From contig NZ_BMQB01000007.1 in assembly GCF_014647895.1 (NCBI RefSeq), forward strand, positions 62,001 to 126,000: 64,000 bases of DNA, written 5' to 3'. The position numbers and the translations under genes are program-made. The notes under the pieces are model-generated. The model ran no database searches and was not told the DNA's origin. It worked only from the letters and a program-made list of their open reading frames with translations. This document shows, one piece after another, positions 62,901-64,000 of the stretch (its first letter is position 1; each line of letters begins with the position of its first letter). This DNA is from Pilimelia anulata (GTDB lineage: Bacteria; Actinomycetota; Actinomycetes; Mycobacteriales; Micromonosporaceae).

Positions 62901-63884
62901 TCATTGGTGCGGCGCGGCGATCGTCGGGGCCGCGCGTGGTGCCGGGGGTTTCGCCGGACGGCCGGCGGTTTCGCCACCCGAGACGGGCGGCGAGTCGGCG
63001 GGGGTGGGGGGCGTGTCGCCCCGGACGGCCGCCGCCCGCGCGGCGAACCATGCTCTCGTCTCCTCCGGCGACCGGGCCGCCTCCCGCAGCCAGCCGAAGG
63101 CGCTGAGGTACTCGCGCAGGCTGGTGCCGTCGCTGAGCAGGTGGTCGCGGGCCAGGGCCTCGACCGCGACCGTACCCGGGTCGTCCGGGTCCACGAATTG
63201 GTAGATCGAGAAGGACGTGGCCGGCACGTACCACGGGCCGACCACCACCTCCGGCGCGAGCAGCCGCAGCGTGACGTGCGGCAGCGCGGCCACCTCGTAC
63301 AGGTGCTGGAGCTGGTCGGCGAGCACGTCCGGCGGCGCCACCCGCGGGGAGAACGCCGACTCCTCGAGGATCGCCTCGTACATCGGCGGGTCGGTCTCGC
63401 TGTGCAGCAGGCTGGTCCGCGCGGCCCGCGCGGCAACCTCCGCGTCCAGGTCGTCCGGTCCGGACGGTCGGCCGCCGAGGATGCGCCAGCGGGCGTAGCC
63501 CGGCGTCTGGAGCAGGCCCGGCAGCATCTGCTGGGCGTACTCCCGGATCATCGAGCAGCCGACCTCCAGCTCCGCGTACGAGCGCTGCTGGGGGGTCATG
63601 GACGGGTACGCGCGCATCCACCCGCGGCTGTTGCCGGCGTCGCGCGCGATGGCCACGAGCTGCTCGCGCAGCGGCCCGGTGGTGCCGTACAGGTCCAGCA
63701 GGTCGAGGATGTCGCCCAGGTCGGCCCGGCTGCGGCCGTTCTCGATCCGGGAGATCTTCGAGGACGAGGCCCAGCCGATCATCTCGACGACCTGGTCACC
63801 GGTCAGACCGGCCGCTTCGCGGAGGCGGCGCAGCTCGGCGCCGAGGCGGCGACGGCGCACGCTGGGGCTCGCTGCGCGGGGCAC
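62901..63884 (-). CDS. XRE regulator with DUF5753 domain
   Basis: 327 aa from GTG 63884, eight bases after AGGAGG; an ATG at 63944 would lie within the putative operator. Residues 13-65 are an XRE HTH (LGAELRRLREAAGLTGDQVVEMIGWASSSKISRIENGR). The DUF5753 region follows (MIREYAQQMLPGLLQTPGYARW, YVPATSFSIYQFVDPDD). Partner of the DUF397 gene downstream. A Pro-rich tail (last ~35 residues) is not conserved. Confidence 0.92.
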   Translation of the reverse strand: MPRAASPSVRRRRLGAELRRLREAAGLTGDQVVEMIGWASSSKISRIENGRSRADLGDILDLLDLYGTTGPLREQLVAIARDAGNSRGWMRAYPSMTPQQRSYAELEVGCSMIREYAQQMLPGLLQTPGYARWRILGGRPSGPDDLDAEVAARAARTSLLHSETDPPMYEAILEESAFSPRVAPPDVLADQLQHLYEVAALPHVTLRLLAPEVVVGPWYVPATSFSIYQFVDPDDPGTVAVEALARDHLLSDGTSLREYLSAFGWLREAARSPEETRAWFAARAAAVRGDTPPTPADSPPVSGGETAGRPAKPPAPRAAPTIAAPHQ

Positions 63885-63928
63885 CGGCGGAACCTCCTTC
63901 GGAACGGGGTGTTCGACGACCACGTTGG

Positions 63929-63934
63929 ACGGTA
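63929..63934 (-). promoter_or_regulatory. Possible -10 of the DUF5753-XRE gene
   Basis: Minus-strand TACCGT, 44 bp before the GTG start and directly downstream of the TGATCAC-N8-GTGATCA repeat. Confidence 0.4.
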
Positions 63935-63937
63935 GGA

Positions 63938-63959
63938 TGATCACTGCACTATGTGATCA
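63938..63959. promoter_or_regulatory. Inverted repeat operator of the DUF5753-XRE gene
   Basis: TGATCAC-N8-GTGATCA, with the two half-site starts 15 bp apart, just upstream of the -10. Likely site for autoregulation by the XRE protein. Confidence 0.5.
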
Positions 63960-64000
63960 CCCGGGCGGCGATCACTCGGACGGCTCGGAGAGCGCCGGCC

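Overview
The window is about 74% G+C with GTG starts almost as common as ATG. It carries hallmark actinomycete genes: mshB (mycothiol), adnAB in place of recBCD, DUF397/DUF5753 regulator pairs, an Sdh1-type succinate dehydrogenase and a 7Fe ferredoxin upstream of dapC. The blend of secreted beta-propellers, DUF5753/DUF397 genes and PhoX points to a filamentous actinomycete, most likely of the Micromonosporaceae. That family assignment is inference, because there is no rRNA here to confirm it. The window is ordinary chromosome: I see no tRNA, rRNA, CRISPR array, transposase, phage genes or biosynthetic gene cluster.

Left part (1-20 kb). A secreted LVIVD-type propeller (cut by the window edge), a Tat-exported PhoX phosphatase, a VOC protein, RmuC, a small membrane protein and valS come first. 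They are followed by an alkylation-repair pair (Ada-AlkA fusion plus Ogt), a secreted PQQ-type propeller, a DUF998 membrane protein and the GTPase-like ATPase YchF. Between 13.9 and 16.7 kb lies a small, less GC-rich accessory patch: an XRE/TPR-like regulator, a 65-aa orphan protein and a Fic enzyme with an altered active-site motif, preceded by a 48-bp perfect AT-rich palindrome. Two paralogous secreted M28 peptidases flank a small secreted protein at 16.8-19.3 kb.

Middle part (20-44 kb). This holds a MutT-type Nudix hydrolase, sdhCAB with an IdeR/DtxR-like iron box upstream, tldD-tldE, a Uma2 endonuclease-like gene and an S9 peptidase. Next is the conserved actinobacterial block mshB - two membrane proteins - fdxA-dapC - (SIMPL, ADP-ribosylglycohydrolase-like, glycosyltransferase) - dapD/dapE - LOG-like protein. 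dapC, dapD and dapE together cover three steps of the succinylase route to meso-diaminopimelate. An OmpR-type two-component system follows.

Right part (43-64 kb). A five-gene MacB-like export operon (two membrane-fusion adaptors, ATPase, permease, DUF5666-like membrane protein) is transcribed towards the two-component system and diverges from a small lipoprotein gene. Then come adnA-adnB (end-resection helicase-nuclease), an FAD/NAD(P) protein, a pair of M16 peptidase subunits, a NudC lacking its zinc cysteines, and a DUF397/DUF5753-XRE pair.

A theme across the window is leaderless initiation. Seven genes (VOC, small membrane protein, valS, tldD, mshB, SIMPL, M16A) have a TANNNT hexamer exactly six bases before an ATG/GTG start and no Shine-Dalgarno, and the dap, LOG and ychF genes show close variants. 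Other genes have clear GGAGG-type sites, which I used to move several starts downstream of the longest possible frame.
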